NCBI RefSeq assembly: GCF_015767265.1 | Contig: NZ_JADPIB010000003.1 | Span: forward strand, 1-64,000 | DNA length: 64,000 nucleotides | Reading direction: 5' to 3' | From: Aureivirga marina | GTDB taxonomy: Bacteria; Bacteroidota; Bacteroidia; Flavobacteriales; Flavobacteriaceae | In this document: piece after piece, positions 17,430 to 25,446 of the stretch | Position numbering within the stretch: the first letter of the stretch is position 1 | How the letters are laid out: every line of letters begins with the position of its first letter | Notes under the pieces: model-generated | What the model was told of the DNA's origin: nothing | What the model saw: only the letters and a program-made list of their open reading frames with translations | Database searches by the model: none | Position numbers and translations under genes: made by a program

Positions 17430-18233
17430 ATGAATAATTTCAGATTTGATAAAAAAAGCTATTTAGAACGTGTACAATATAAAGGGGAAGTTTCTTTAGA
17501 TTTACCTTTTTTAAAAGCAATTCATTATGCACATTTTCATACATTTCCTTTTGAGAATTTAGATATTTGTTTAGGGAAAAAGGTTGATTTAAAACCTGAA
17601 AATATTTTTGAGAAATTGGTGAAAAATAGAAGAGGAGGTTATTGTTTTGAATTAAATGGGTTGTTTTTAATGGCTTTAAAATCTTTCGGTTTTGAAGCAA
17701 GAGCTTTACTTGGAAGAGTACATTTGGAAGAGACTATTACAGGTCGAGGTCATCAAGTTACTTTAGTAACAATCAATAAAAGACAATGGATTGTAGATAC
17801 TGGATTTGGTTCTAGAAATCCTTCATTTCCAATTCCACTGATTTGCGATGAGGTTTTTGGAGAAAAAAATGCTTTTTATCGATTAAAAAAAGACAAATAT
17901 TTTGGTTTTTTATTACAAAAGAAAAATTCTGAAAATGAATGGGAAGTTCTTTATAGTTTTGATTTAGAATATGTTTTTTCTGGTGACATTGCTTATGGAA
18001 ATCATTATACTTCTACATGTGAAGATTCATTTTTTACATATTCTAGAATTGCTGCATTACCAGTTAAAAATGGAATGATTACACTTTTTAATAATCGTTT
18101 AAAAAAGAAAATTAATGGAAAAGAAGAAGAAATTATATTAGAAAATAATGATTCACTTTTTGAAGTATTAAAAACAGAATTCGGAATTGAAATAAATGCA
18201 AAATATAAGGATTTAAAACCTTTTAAAGAATAA
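17430..18233 (+). CDS. Arylamine N-acetyltransferase
   Basis: 267 residues, the family's usual size. It transfers acetyl from acetyl-CoA to arylamines or related acceptors in the cytoplasm. The Cys-His-Asp triad is intact: Cys72 in RRGGYCFELNGLF, His108 in GRGHQVTL and Asp123 in WIVDTGFG. The N-terminal helical part (YLERVQYKG, HTFPFENLDI) is also typical. The physiological substrate is unknown; NAT enzymes often act in xenobiotic or secondary metabolism. The ATG at 17430 follows a terminator and a short AT-rich gap, so it is probably its own unit. Confidence 0.93.
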   Translation: MNNFRFDKKSYLERVQYKGEVSLDLPFLKAIHYAHFHTFPFENLDICLGKKVDLKPENIFEKLVKNRRGGYCFELNGLFLMALKSFGFEARALLGRVHLEETITGRGHQVTLVTINKRQWIVDTGFGSRNPSFPIPLICDEVFGEKNAFYRLKKDKYFGFLLQKKNSENEWEVLYSFDLEYVFSGDIAYGNHYTSTCEDSFFTYSRIAALPVKNGMITLFNNRLKKKINGKEEEIILENNDSLFEVLKTEFGIEINAKYKDLKPFKE

Positions 18234-18276
18234 ATTAGGTATAAATACTCTAAAATAACTGTTCATTGATTTGGAA

Positions 18277-18302
18277 CTTTGTAATGTAATTAAGTTACAA
18301 AG
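18277..18302 (+). repeat. Inverted repeat in the leader of the 202-aa gene
   Basis: CTTTGTAA (18277-18284) and TTACAAAG (18295-18302), perfect 8-bp arms around 10 bases. It is not followed by T residues, so it is more likely an operator or a weak hairpin than a terminator. Confidence 0.4.
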
Positions 18303-18354
18303 GTGTATTCCGAAAAACCTATAAAAAAAGAGTAGGAATTAAAAAATTTATATT

Positions 18355-18963
18355 ATGAATAAGTTATATTATCAACAAGACAATGGAGCTGTTTATATTC
18401 ATCTTGATGGAGGATTAAGACATGTTCCTGATGTGAAAACGTATAAAAAATTATTTAATTTTCCAATTATTCCAGACAATTTTATTCAATTTCCAAATGA
18501 AGAATCTGCTCCAATTAAAATTTTAAAAGATTGGCCGATTGTACCTAACGCAATTGTAATTACAGTAAAAGAATTTGGAAATAAACTTTTTTTAATTGAT
18601 AAATATCCTTGGGCAAGTTATTTAATAATTCGACCAATTGTAAGTGAAGAACAGATGGATGCTTTAGGTTTTGGAAAAAATCTTGTTCAAAAAAACTTTC
18701 CTAGAGAAGCTCCAATTGGTGTTCCATTAGCAATTGATACTTATAAAGATGTTTCAGATGTAGAGAATTTAGTAGCGAATTATAATTTATATGGTTATCT
18801 AATTTTAGGAGATAAATTAAATCCGTATTTTACTAATATGTTGAAAAAGTTTCCAGGATATGGAAAACCAGGAACTGATGAAAATCAAAAATTCAAAAAA
18901 GAATTAAAAAATAACATAATTGAATATGTGAATTTAGTAAATGCTTTACCAGAACATTTATAA
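18355..18963 (+). CDS. Uncharacterised protein with a tandem G.VYLI...RHVP-type motif
   Basis: 202 residues, no signal peptide and no membrane segment. Residues 11-34 (GAVYIHLDGGLRHVPD..TYKKLF) and about 76-105 (NKLFLID...IIRPIVSEEQMDALGF) look like two copies of a short motif. It recalls the G.VYLI..G.KR.IP....F..LGF motif that I remember from various cell-envelope proteins of other bacteria. That link is memory-based and weak. The rest shows several prolines in PIGVPLAID and a Lys-rich C-terminus. No function can be assigned. Upstream is an inverted repeat and downstream a terminator, so it is a single-gene unit. Confidence 0.75.
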   Translation: MNKLYYQQDNGAVYIHLDGGLRHVPDVKTYKKLFNFPIIPDNFIQFPNEESAPIKILKDWPIVPNAIVITVKEFGNKLFLIDKYPWASYLIIRPIVSEEQMDALGFGKNLVQKNFPREAPIGVPLAIDTYKDVSDVENLVANYNLYGYLILGDKLNPYFTNMLKKFPGYGKPGTDENQKFKKELKNNIIEYVNLVNALPEHL

Positions 18964-18972
18964 AAGAAATCA

Positions 18973-19014
18973 AACATAGAAACTAGCTGTTTTAGGTTAG
19001 TTTTTATGTTTTTT
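18973..19014 (+). terminator. Terminator after the 202-aa gene
   Basis: AACATAGAAACTA pairs with TAGTTTTTATGTT (one G-U) around a 12-base loop, followed by TTTT. Confidence 0.7.
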
Positions 19015-19110
19015 CAATTTAGGATTAGAAGCCGTTAAGTTCTGTAAAACATTTTCATATTAATTGATTTTAATAAAAGTTTTTTTAGATTTAAAGAAAA
19101 AACTGAGAAT

Positions 19111-19734
19111 ATGAAAATTTACACAAAGATTATTGGAATTATAAGTTTAGGGATTGTTGTCTTTTTTATTTCTGTATTAATAAAAAAAGAATATAGTATA
19201 GAAAATAAAGAAACAATTTTTAGTTTTTTAGTTCCAAGCCTATTATTATTTCACTATTTAATCATCACAAAATTAGGTTTTAATAATTTACTAAATTCTA
19301 AAAAGGGAAAAAGAATTATTAATTTTATTGTTATATTTTCTACTGTTTTAGTTATAGGATTAGCGAGTTCTTTATGGATTTTAGAATATTATAAAATTGC
19401 AAATTTGGAGGAGCCGATAGAGATGGGACAATTTTTAACAGAAGATAAAATAGAAGTAAATCTTCAAACAAAATATGTGAATAACAAAATAGAATATTCT
19501 CTTCAAGCAAACTCTGAAATAACAGAAAACTTTCAAAAAGTAAAAGTATATGCAATCCTTTTTTATGATAAAAAAGATAGACGAGTTTTTGTGATTGAAA
19601 ATAATAGATATACTGAAATTTGGGATAAAGATTCTACTAAAATAACAAGTTTAGAAATTATTGGAAATCAAAGAATGGATACAGCTTCTTATCTTAAAAT
19701 TGATTCTTATGAGTTTAGACATTTTTTGAGATAG
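19111..19734 (+). CDS. Uncharacterised membrane protein with a soluble C-terminal domain
   Basis: 207 residues. Three membrane segments occupy the first 100 residues (about 5-27, 36-56 and 71-93). A soluble, beta-rich domain follows (TKYVNNKIEYSLQAN, FQKVKVYAILFYDKKDRRVFVIEN). I do not recognise a family. The domain probably faces the periplasm or cytoplasm at the inner membrane. The gene stands alone between terminators and is convergent with the aspartate kinase gene. Confidence 0.75.
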   Translation: MKIYTKIIGIISLGIVVFFISVLIKKEYSIENKETIFSFLVPSLLLFHYLIITKLGFNNLLNSKKGKRIINFIVIFSTVLVIGLASSLWILEYYKIANLEEPIEMGQFLTEDKIEVNLQTKYVNNKIEYSLQANSEITENFQKVKVYAILFYDKKDRRVFVIENNRYTEIWDKDSTKITSLEIIGNQRMDTASYLKIDSYEFRHFLR

Positions 19735-19761
19735 ATTAAAATGAAAAAAATTAAAAACAAA

Positions 19762-19795
19762 AAAACCCAAACGTGACAAAGGTTTGGGCTTTTTA
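19762..19795. terminator. Bidirectional terminator between the membrane protein and lysC
   Basis: CCCAAAC (19766-19772) pairs with GTTTGGG (19782-19788); T-rich on the plus side and A-rich before it, so it can stop both convergent transcripts. Confidence 0.85.
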
Positions 19796-19833
19796 AGACA
19801 ATATTAAGTATTTATATACTTAAAAGAAACATG

Positions 19834-21159
19834 CTAAACGTTTATATGTTTTGGGAATAATTTTTTATGGAGTGCCTGCAAAGCCGTAACTTTATTTTCC
19901 TCGCTTACAAGTAGTGAAATATTATTTTCACTTCCTCCATAAGAAATCATTCTGACAGGTATTTCATTTAATAATTCAAAAATTTTGTTGGAACCTTTAT
20001 CTTCAATAATTGATTGTCCAACCAAACAAATGATACTTTGATTTGTTTCTACTTCAATTTCTCCATAAGCTTTTAATTCTTTTACAATTTTATCTAACTT
20101 TTTTGTCGAATCAATTGTAAGTGAAATTGCTACTTCCGAAGTAGTAATCATGTCAATTGGCGTTTTATATTTCTCAAAAATTTCAAAAATCTTTAAAAGA
20201 AATCCATAAGCCATCAACATTTTATTCGATTTAATCTTAATTGCTGTAATTCCATCTTTTGCGGAAATTGATTTTAAACCAAAATATTTTGAATCGTTGA
20301 AAATTAATGTTCCATTAGATTCAGGTTTAAAAGTATTTTTCAGATACAGAGGAATTCCTTTCTTACGAATTGGCATTACTGTTTTTGGATGTAAAATTTT
20401 TGCTCCAAAATATGCTAATTCTGCTGCTTCATCGTAAGTTAAATATTCAATAGGTCGCGTATTATCTACAAATCTTGGATCATTATTATGGAAACCATCA
20501 ATGTCTGTCCAAATTTGAACTTCTGTTGCGTCTAAAGCAGCTCCAAGAATTGTAGCTGTATAATCGCTTCCTCCACGGTCTAACGTAGAAATTTTATTAT
20601 TTCGATCAATTCGAATATATCCTTGTGTGATATAAATATTCGAATCTTCCATTCTTTCAACTTCGCGTTCAAATAAAGTATGAATCACTTTTAAATTTGG
20701 ATTCTCATCATTTTCAACTAGCATAAAAAAGCTAGCATCTAATAATTTATTAGAAACTTCAGATGCTTTTAAATATTCTGAAAAAATGAAAGTAGAAAGT
20801 GTTTCTCCAAGTGTTGAAACAATCGATTCACGTTCTTTTGTTAAATACTCTTTTTTAAAACTTTCTATTTTTTCTAAAATTTCTTCTACATATTCAACAA
20901 TATGTTCAGTATTTTGTTTGGGTGAAAATAATTCATTGATGACTGTTAAATGTCGTTTTCGTAAATAGTCAATGTGAATTTGAATGTCTGTATTATTTTC
21001 TTTTAGTTTATTATTGATTTGTACCAATTCATTGGTAACACCAGACATAGCTGATAAAACGACAAGAATTTTGTCGTTTTGATTTTCAATAATATGTTTA
21101 ATTTCCTTAATACTTGAAGAAGACCCTACAGAAGTTCCCCCAAATTTCAATACTTTCAT
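19834..21159 (-). CDS. lysC: Aspartate kinase, monofunctional
   Basis: 441 residues. It phosphorylates L-aspartate, the first step towards lysine, threonine and methionine. The N-terminal KFGGTSVG binds ATP; STLGETLS and TLDRGGSDYTATILG are amino-acid-kinase motifs; the region from about residue 300 carries tandem ACT domains (KMLMAYGFLLKIFEIFEKY; IEVETNQSIICLVGQSI). There is no fused homoserine dehydrogenase. Feedback control by lysine or threonine is likely for the family but not shown here. The gene is divergent from an ACT-like protein gene, with a 121-base shared upstream region. The ATG at 21159 is the natural start before MKVLKFGG. Confidence 0.93.
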   Translation of the reverse strand: MKVLKFGGTSVGSSSSIKEIKHIIENQNDKILVVLSAMSGVTNELVQINNKLKENNTDIQIHIDYLRKRHLTVINELFSPKQNTEHIVEYVEEILEKIESFKKEYLTKERESIVSTLGETLSTFIFSEYLKASEVSNKLLDASFFMLVENDENPNLKVIHTLFEREVERMEDSNIYITQGYIRIDRNNKISTLDRGGSDYTATILGAALDATEVQIWTDIDGFHNNDPRFVDNTRPIEYLTYDEAAELAYFGAKILHPKTVMPIRKKGIPLYLKNTFKPESNGTLIFNDSKYFGLKSISAKDGITAIKIKSNKMLMAYGFLLKIFEIFEKYKTPIDMITTSEVAISLTIDSTKKLDKIVKELKAYGEIEVETNQSIICLVGQSIIEDKGSNKIFELLNEIPVRMISYGGSENNISLLVSEENKVTALQALHKKLFPKHINV

Positions 21160-21247
21160 CTTGTTACTGATTTATTAGTTTTTTCTAAACTATGGTGCAT
21201 AATTAACCAAAAGATACCACAAAAAAATATTTTTAAATAAAAATATA

Positions 21248-21255
21248 TATATTTG
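21248..21255 (+). promoter_or_regulatory. -7 element for the ACT-like protein gene
   Basis: TATATTTG, an exact TAnnTTTG match, 25 bases before the ATG at 21281. No TTG is found at the -33 distance. Confidence 0.5.
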
Positions 21256-21263
21256 TACATCCA

Positions 21264-21277
21264 GTTAAATATTTAAC
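21264..21277. promoter_or_regulatory. 14-bp perfect palindrome near the transcription start
   Basis: GTTAAATATTTAAC, fully self-complementary, lies just after the expected start site and 3 bases before the ATG. This is a good place for an operator, although an AT-rich palindrome can also arise by chance. Confidence 0.4.
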
Positions 21278-21280
21278 ATA

Positions 21281-21925
21281 ATGAAAACTATTACAAATTA
21301 CGTTCATGATTTAATCAAACATCAGCCTTTTTTAGAGGATGCACTTTACAGAGACATCATCAATTTTAGCTCGTTAGCAAAAGAGTTACAGCCAAAAATT
21401 GAACAAATGATGCGAAAACCTGTAAAGGAGGGTTCTATCGTAATGGCATTGAGAAGATATTTGCCTAGAAACTTGGAAATGAATAGTTCATTTAAAGGTT
21501 TTGGTGATATCGTATTTAGGTCGAATATTACGGATTACACTTTTGTAAACTCAAATACTTTAGTGCAAAATCAAGCAAAACTTTTGACAGATATTAAAGA
21601 TAATTATGGTGCATATTTTACGTATGCGAGCAATTATCAAGAGAGTAGTATCATTGTTTCTTCTACTTTAAAACCAGTTGTAGAAGAATATTTCAAAGAT
21701 GAAACTTGCATTTGTATTAAAGATGATTTATCATCGCTTTCTATTGAACTTCCTAAGAAAAGTTCGGATATTATTGGATTGTATTTTTATTTATTCAAGC
21801 TTTTAGCTTACGAAGGAATCCCTGTTTTTGAGATTATTTCTACTTCTAATTACTTCACTATTTTTCTTGAAAAAGAATATGCAAATAAAGCTTTCATTCT
21901 GATGAATGAAATAAAAAGCTTTTAA
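21281..21925 (+). CDS. ACT-domain-like protein divergent from lysC
   Basis: 214 residues, soluble. The N-terminal 60 residues are helical (NYVHDLIKHQPFLEDALY..IINFSSLAKELQPKIEQ), followed by RRYLPRNLE. The C-terminal half has two ACT-like units: residues about 95-150 (KLLTDIKDNYGAYFTYAS..ESSIIVSS) and about 160-212 (DIIGLYFYLFKLLAYEGIPVFEIISTSNYFTIFLEKEYANKAF). The second closely follows the layout of the aspartate-kinase ACT domain. Together with the divergent lysC this suggests an amino-acid-responsive regulator of the aspartate pathway. That role is inference, as no known DNA-binding motif was recognised. A terminator follows at 21961. Confidence 0.8.
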   Translation: MKTITNYVHDLIKHQPFLEDALYRDIINFSSLAKELQPKIEQMMRKPVKEGSIVMALRRYLPRNLEMNSSFKGFGDIVFRSNITDYTFVNSNTLVQNQAKLLTDIKDNYGAYFTYASNYQESSIIVSSTLKPVVEEYFKDETCICIKDDLSSLSIELPKKSSDIIGLYFYLFKLLAYEGIPVFEIISTSNYFTIFLEKEYANKAFILMNEIKSF

Positions 21926-21960
21926 CAACTTCATACCCCAAAATTCCTTAATGTTTATTT

Positions 21961-21999
21961 AAAAGTGTTTGGTAATTTATTATTGAACACTTTTTTATT
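21961..21999 (+). terminator. Terminator after the ACT-like gene
   Basis: AAAAGTGTT (21961-21969) pairs with AACACTTTT (21986-21994), followed by further T residues. Confidence 0.7.
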
Positions 22000-22142
22000 T
22001 TTATATAAAGTAGATTTAAATCGTTGTAAATTAATTTTTTACATCTTTTTAGTTTAATTTTGAATAAAGAATATTATTTCACAAAAATGAAGTTTCTTTT
22101 AAAAATTTAAAACTAAGATAACTTATGGTGTGAAATGTTTCT

Positions 22143-22150
22143 TATATTTG
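22143..22150 (+). promoter_or_regulatory. -7 element for the haem-binding protein gene
   Basis: TATATTTG at 22143-22150. It lies downstream of the ATG at 22135, which argues that translation starts at 22174 instead. Confidence 0.5.
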
Positions 22151-22173
22151 GCAACTTCAAAATTGTAAAAATC

Positions 22174-22599
22174 ATGAAAAAAATTCTTTTATTTATCGTA
22201 GCTGTTTTGGTCATTATACAATTTTTTAGACCTGATAAAAACACCTCAAACGAGGTTTCAATAAACAAAATTACGGATGTTCCACCGCATATTGAGCAAA
22301 TTTTGAAAACATCTTGTTATGATTGTCATTCCAATAATACAGTGTATCCTTGGTATAGTAATATTGCACCAGTTTCATGGATTATTGCGAATCATGTGAA
22401 TGATGGAAAGAAGCATGTAAACTTTGATGAATGGAAAACTTATAATGACAATCAGCGAAAACATAACATTCATGATTTAGAAGAAGTGATTATGGAAAAC
22501 TCAATGCCGATGTCTAGTTATACGATTCTACATAAGAATGCCGTTTTAAGTGATAAAGACAAGAAAGATTTGTTAGAATGGATAAATACTTTAAAGTAA
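22174..22599 (+). CDS. Haem-binding domain protein (Haem_bd, cytochrome c-like)
   Basis: 141 residues from the ATG at 22174. An ATG at 22135 would add 13 residues before the membrane segment, and a promoter element lies between the two, so the shorter form is chosen. Residues 4-18 are a hydrophobic anchor. CYDCH at 48-52 is a c-type haem site, followed by NTVYPWYSNIAPVSW, the signature of the Haem_bd family. A distal Met (ENSMPMSSY) could be the second iron ligand. The protein should sit at the inner membrane facing the periplasm and carry one electron; its partners are unknown. It is followed after 5 bases by the MORN-like gene, probably in one operon. Confidence 0.9.
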   Translation: MKKILLFIVAVLVIIQFFRPDKNTSNEVSINKITDVPPHIEQILKTSCYDCHSNNTVYPWYSNIAPVSWIIANHVNDGKKHVNFDEWKTYNDNQRKHNIHDLEEVIMENSMPMSSYTILHKNAVLSDKDKKDLLEWINTLK

Positions 22600-22604
22600 A
22601 TTAT

Positions 22605-23300
22605 ATGCAAAAATTATTATTTTATACGTTTTTGATAGCTGCTATTTTTAGTCAAAAAAGTTTTGCACAAGTAAATCAATTTGATAAAAATGGAAAGCGA
22701 CATGGAGCTTGGAAAAAATATTATAGTAATAATCAAATTCGTTATGAAGGACAATTTAATCATGGAAAAGAAGTAGGTGTATTTTTATTTTATGATGAAA
22801 AATCTGATGGGAAACCTACCATCATGAAGAAATTCCAAGAAAATTCTTCGATTGCTGAAGTGCTTTTTTTCTTTCCAACAGGAAAATTAAAATCTGAAGG
22901 AAAAATGGACGGAAAGAATCGAATAGGAGAGTGGAAATATTATTATAACGACGGAAAAAGATTGCTTTCTAAAGAAAATTATCAAAACGGAAAATTAGAT
23001 GGAATTACTACTGTTTTTGATAAAAATGGAAAAATTATTGAAGAAACAATTTTTATTGCTGGAGAAAAAAATGGTATTCAGAAGAAATACACAGATGCTG
23101 GAAAACTAATTGAAGCAATTACTTTTAAAAACAATAAGCGAAACGGAGAAGCTTCTTTTTATGGCGTGGATGGTGTTTTGGTTTTAAGAGGACAATATCT
23201 AAATGATAAGAAAGTTGGAAAATGGATTCGCTTTAAAAATGGAAAAAAAGTAGGAGAGGAATTTCCAAATAAAAGAAAAGAAAGACCAATAAAAAAATAA
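22605..23300 (+). CDS. Secreted MORN-like repeat protein (YwqK-family)
   Basis: 231 residues from the ATG at 22605; the alternative ATG at 22578 overlaps the upstream gene and adds residues ahead of the signal peptide (MQKLLFYTFLIAAIFSQKSFAQ). The rest is a chain of about eight MORN-type hairpins: KRHGAWKKYYSNNQIRYEGQF, KSEGKMDGKNRIGEWKYYYNDG, KLDGITTVFDKNGK, EKNGIQKKYTDAGK, KRNGEASFYGVDG and KVGKWIRFKNGKK. Databases often call such proteins YwqK-family antitoxins, but nothing here points to a toxin. It is probably periplasmic or surface-bound. It is co-transcribed with the haem-binding gene. Confidence 0.85.
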   Translation: MQKLLFYTFLIAAIFSQKSFAQVNQFDKNGKRHGAWKKYYSNNQIRYEGQFNHGKEVGVFLFYDEKSDGKPTIMKKFQENSSIAEVLFFFPTGKLKSEGKMDGKNRIGEWKYYYNDGKRLLSKENYQNGKLDGITTVFDKNGKIIEETIFIAGEKNGIQKKYTDAGKLIEAITFKNNKRNGEASFYGVDGVLVLRGQYLNDKKVGKWIRFKNGKKVGEEFPNKRKERPIKK

Positions 23301-23302
23301 AT

Positions 23303-23334
23303 AAAAAGGAACTTAATTTTAAGTTCCTTTTTTA
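23303..23334. terminator. Bidirectional terminator
   Basis: AAGGAACTTA and TAAGTTCCTT form a long perfect stem around ATTT, with A-run before and T-run after. It serves the MORN-like gene and the convergent DUF3592 gene. Confidence 0.85.
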
Positions 23335-23346
23335 TTTACTTCCATT

Positions 23347-24150
23347 TTAAGAGTTGATTAAAACATTGAAATCATCTTTTGCAATATATTTTAAAATCAT
23401 TGCTCTATAAGAATTTTTCTCATCTACTAAATAAGATTTTTCTGGGTTTTCTGGAAAATGAATTATTAATTCATAGATTTCATCCGTATATTTTTCTTTA
23501 TCTTTTGTAGTAATATATTTTTTAAATTTTCTTCCTTCATATTCATACGAAAAAGCAATATTAAAACTTTCTTCTACTTCTTCTAAAGTATTTCTTGAAG
23601 TAACTATTTTTTGTTTTATAAACTTACCTTTTACAAAAACACCTTTTTGAATTGATAAATAGAATTGTTTTCCATAATAAAAATTGATAATTAGTAATAG
23701 AATTGTAATTAAAATAAGAATTAAATACAAAATAAAACTTGATAAAGCTGGAGAATTTGACATGTTGTGAATTCGACTAAATTCTGGATGATTTTTATTA
23801 AAAACAACATTTACTTTTTTTCCTTTGCGCAAACCATAAAAATCTCTTGTACTTGCATAAGATATCCAACTATAATATGTTCCATTCAATTCATAAACAT
23901 ATTCAAAACCAACAATATCATATTCATAACCATTTACTTTTTCATGATCTCCTGTATAAAAATCTTCAATAATTATTCCCTTAGTATATCTAATATCATG
24001 ACTTAAATACCAGCCTACTTTAAAGTCAATATGATCAAAAGTTTTTGTCATTAAATAACTTAAAAAGAAAACTATTGCAATTAATAAAAAAGTGAAATAA
24101 TTATTTATATATAGAAGAATTCGACTTTGAAAATGTAATTTTCCTATCAT
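23347..24150 (-). CDS. DUF3592-like membrane protein
   Basis: 267 residues with two membrane segments (about 15-37 and 133-155) flanking an extracytoplasmic beta domain. A second copy of the domain follows after the second segment. Elements such as YELNGTYYSWISY..GLRKGKKVNVVFNKNHPE and SYEYEGRKFKKYIT..YTDEIYELIIHFPENPEKSYL fit DUF3592, in which a membrane helix joins domains that end in a KG..V.V.(Y/F)...NP motif. The function of the family is unknown. It is a single gene between two terminators. Confidence 0.7.
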   Translation of the reverse strand: MIGKLHFQSRILLYINNYFTFLLIAIVFFLSYLMTKTFDHIDFKVGWYLSHDIRYTKGIIIEDFYTGDHEKVNGYEYDIVGFEYVYELNGTYYSWISYASTRDFYGLRKGKKVNVVFNKNHPEFSRIHNMSNSPALSSFILYLILILITILLLIINFYYGKQFYLSIQKGVFVKGKFIKQKIVTSRNTLEEVEESFNIAFSYEYEGRKFKKYITTKDKEKYTDEIYELIIHFPENPEKSYLVDEKNSYRAMILKYIAKDDFNVLINS

Positions 24151-24189
24151 TATTTTATGTATTATTAAGCATGTTTTTTCAAAAGAAAA

Positions 24190-24213
24190 GAGGCTTAATA
24201 AAGCCCCTTTTTT
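24190..24213. terminator. Terminator of the pta-ackA operon
   Basis: GAGGCTT (24190-24196), loop AATA, AAGCCCC (24201-24207) with one G-U pair. On the minus strand it is followed by TTTTCTTTT, on the plus strand by TTTTTT. The ackA stop is 30 bases away. Confidence 0.8.
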
Positions 24214-24236
24214 GAAATTTTTTATATAAAAGAGAA

Positions 24237-25424
24237 TTATGATTCAATCAATTCATATGATTGTTTCGCAATTTCTATTTCTTCATTTGTTGGAATTACT
24301 AAAATCGAAACTTTAGAATTTTCGGTATTAATATTTCTATTTTCTTTAGATCGAATACTGTTCAATTCCTGGTTTAATTCAATTCCCATAAATTCCATGT
24401 CTGTACAAACTAACTTACGAATCACATCTGAATTTTCACCAATTCCAGCAGTAAAAACAATAGCATCTAAACCATTCATAATTGCTGCATACGAACCAAT
24501 ATATTTCTTAATTCGATAAGCATTCATTTCTAAAGCTAATTTACATTCTTCATTTCCATTTTCAGCATTTGCTTCAATGTCACGTAAATCGCTAAATCCA
24601 GTTAAACCATACATTCCACTTTCTTTTTGTAAAATAGTATTTACTTTTTCTAATGGAATTCCTAATTTTTCTACTAAATAGAAAATAACAGATTGATCTA
24701 CATCTCCAGATCTTGTCCCCATTATTAATCCATTCATCGGACCAAATCCAAGAGAAGTTTCAATACTTTTTCCATCTTTTATAGCTGTCATACTACAACC
24801 ATTTCCTAAGTGAATTGTGATAATTTTAGAATTTTCTTTTCCTAACATCTCAATTGCTTTTTCAGAAACATATTTATGACTAGTTCCGTGGAAACCGTAG
24901 GAACGAATTTGCTCTTCTTCTAAATATTTATTTGGAATTGCATATTTATAAGCTTCCGTTGGCATTGTTTGATGAAAAGCAGTATCAAAAACTGCAATTT
25001 GAATTGCAGTATCAAACAATTCTGAAGCAACTTCAATTCCTTCGTAATTTGGTGGATTGTGAAGTGGAGCTAAAGAAAATAATTCTTTAATTTTTGCTTT
25101 TACTTCACTATCAATAATTGTTGTTTTTGAAAAAGTACTTCCTCCATGCACAACACGATGTCCAACTGCTCGAATATCATGTTTTGAAGAAATCACACCA
25201 ACTTTTTCATCTAAAAGAAAGTTGGTAATTTTTTCTAAACCAATTTTATGATTTTCAATAAAAAGTGTTTCAGAAATCGAATTATTTTCTGTTTTATAAT
25301 GAATTTGTGAGTCTGCTATTCCAATTCTTTCTACCATTCCTGAACAAATTACTTTTTCAGTTGGCATCTGAATTAATTGGTATTTTATAGAAGAACTTCC
25401 ACTATTGATAACTAATATATTCAT
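24237..25424 (-). CDS. ackA: Acetate kinase
   Basis: 395 residues, full length. It interconverts acetyl phosphate + ADP and acetate + ATP in the cytoplasm. Visible motifs are NSGSSSIKYQLIQ at the N-terminus, GHRVVHGG, VFDTAFHQTMP, RSYGFHGTSHKYV, TIHLGNGCSM and FTAGIGENSDVIR, all standard for acetate kinase. The gene lies 22 bases after pta on the same strand, so the two form the classical acetate overflow or fermentation operon and also set the acetyl phosphate pool. A terminator follows. Confidence 0.97.
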   Translation of the reverse strand: MNILVINSGSSSIKYQLIQMPTEKVICSGMVERIGIADSQIHYKTENNSISETLFIENHKIGLEKITNFLLDEKVGVISSKHDIRAVGHRVVHGGSTFSKTTIIDSEVKAKIKELFSLAPLHNPPNYEGIEVASELFDTAIQIAVFDTAFHQTMPTEAYKYAIPNKYLEEEQIRSYGFHGTSHKYVSEKAIEMLGKENSKIITIHLGNGCSMTAIKDGKSIETSLGFGPMNGLIMGTRSGDVDQSVIFYLVEKLGIPLEKVNTILQKESGMYGLTGFSDLRDIEANAENGNEECKLALEMNAYRIKKYIGSYAAIMNGLDAIVFTAGIGENSDVIRKLVCTDMEFMGIELNQELNSIRSKENRNINTENSKVSILVIPTNEEIEIAKQSYELIES

Positions 25425-25446
25425 AAAATAAGATTCTTAAAATTTA

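Noticed and set aside
22605-23300. Reading the MORN-like gene as an antitoxin of a toxin-antitoxin pair
   Set aside because: The neighbour is a haem-binding protein, both are exported, and no toxin is present; the family name YwqK antitoxin is only a label.
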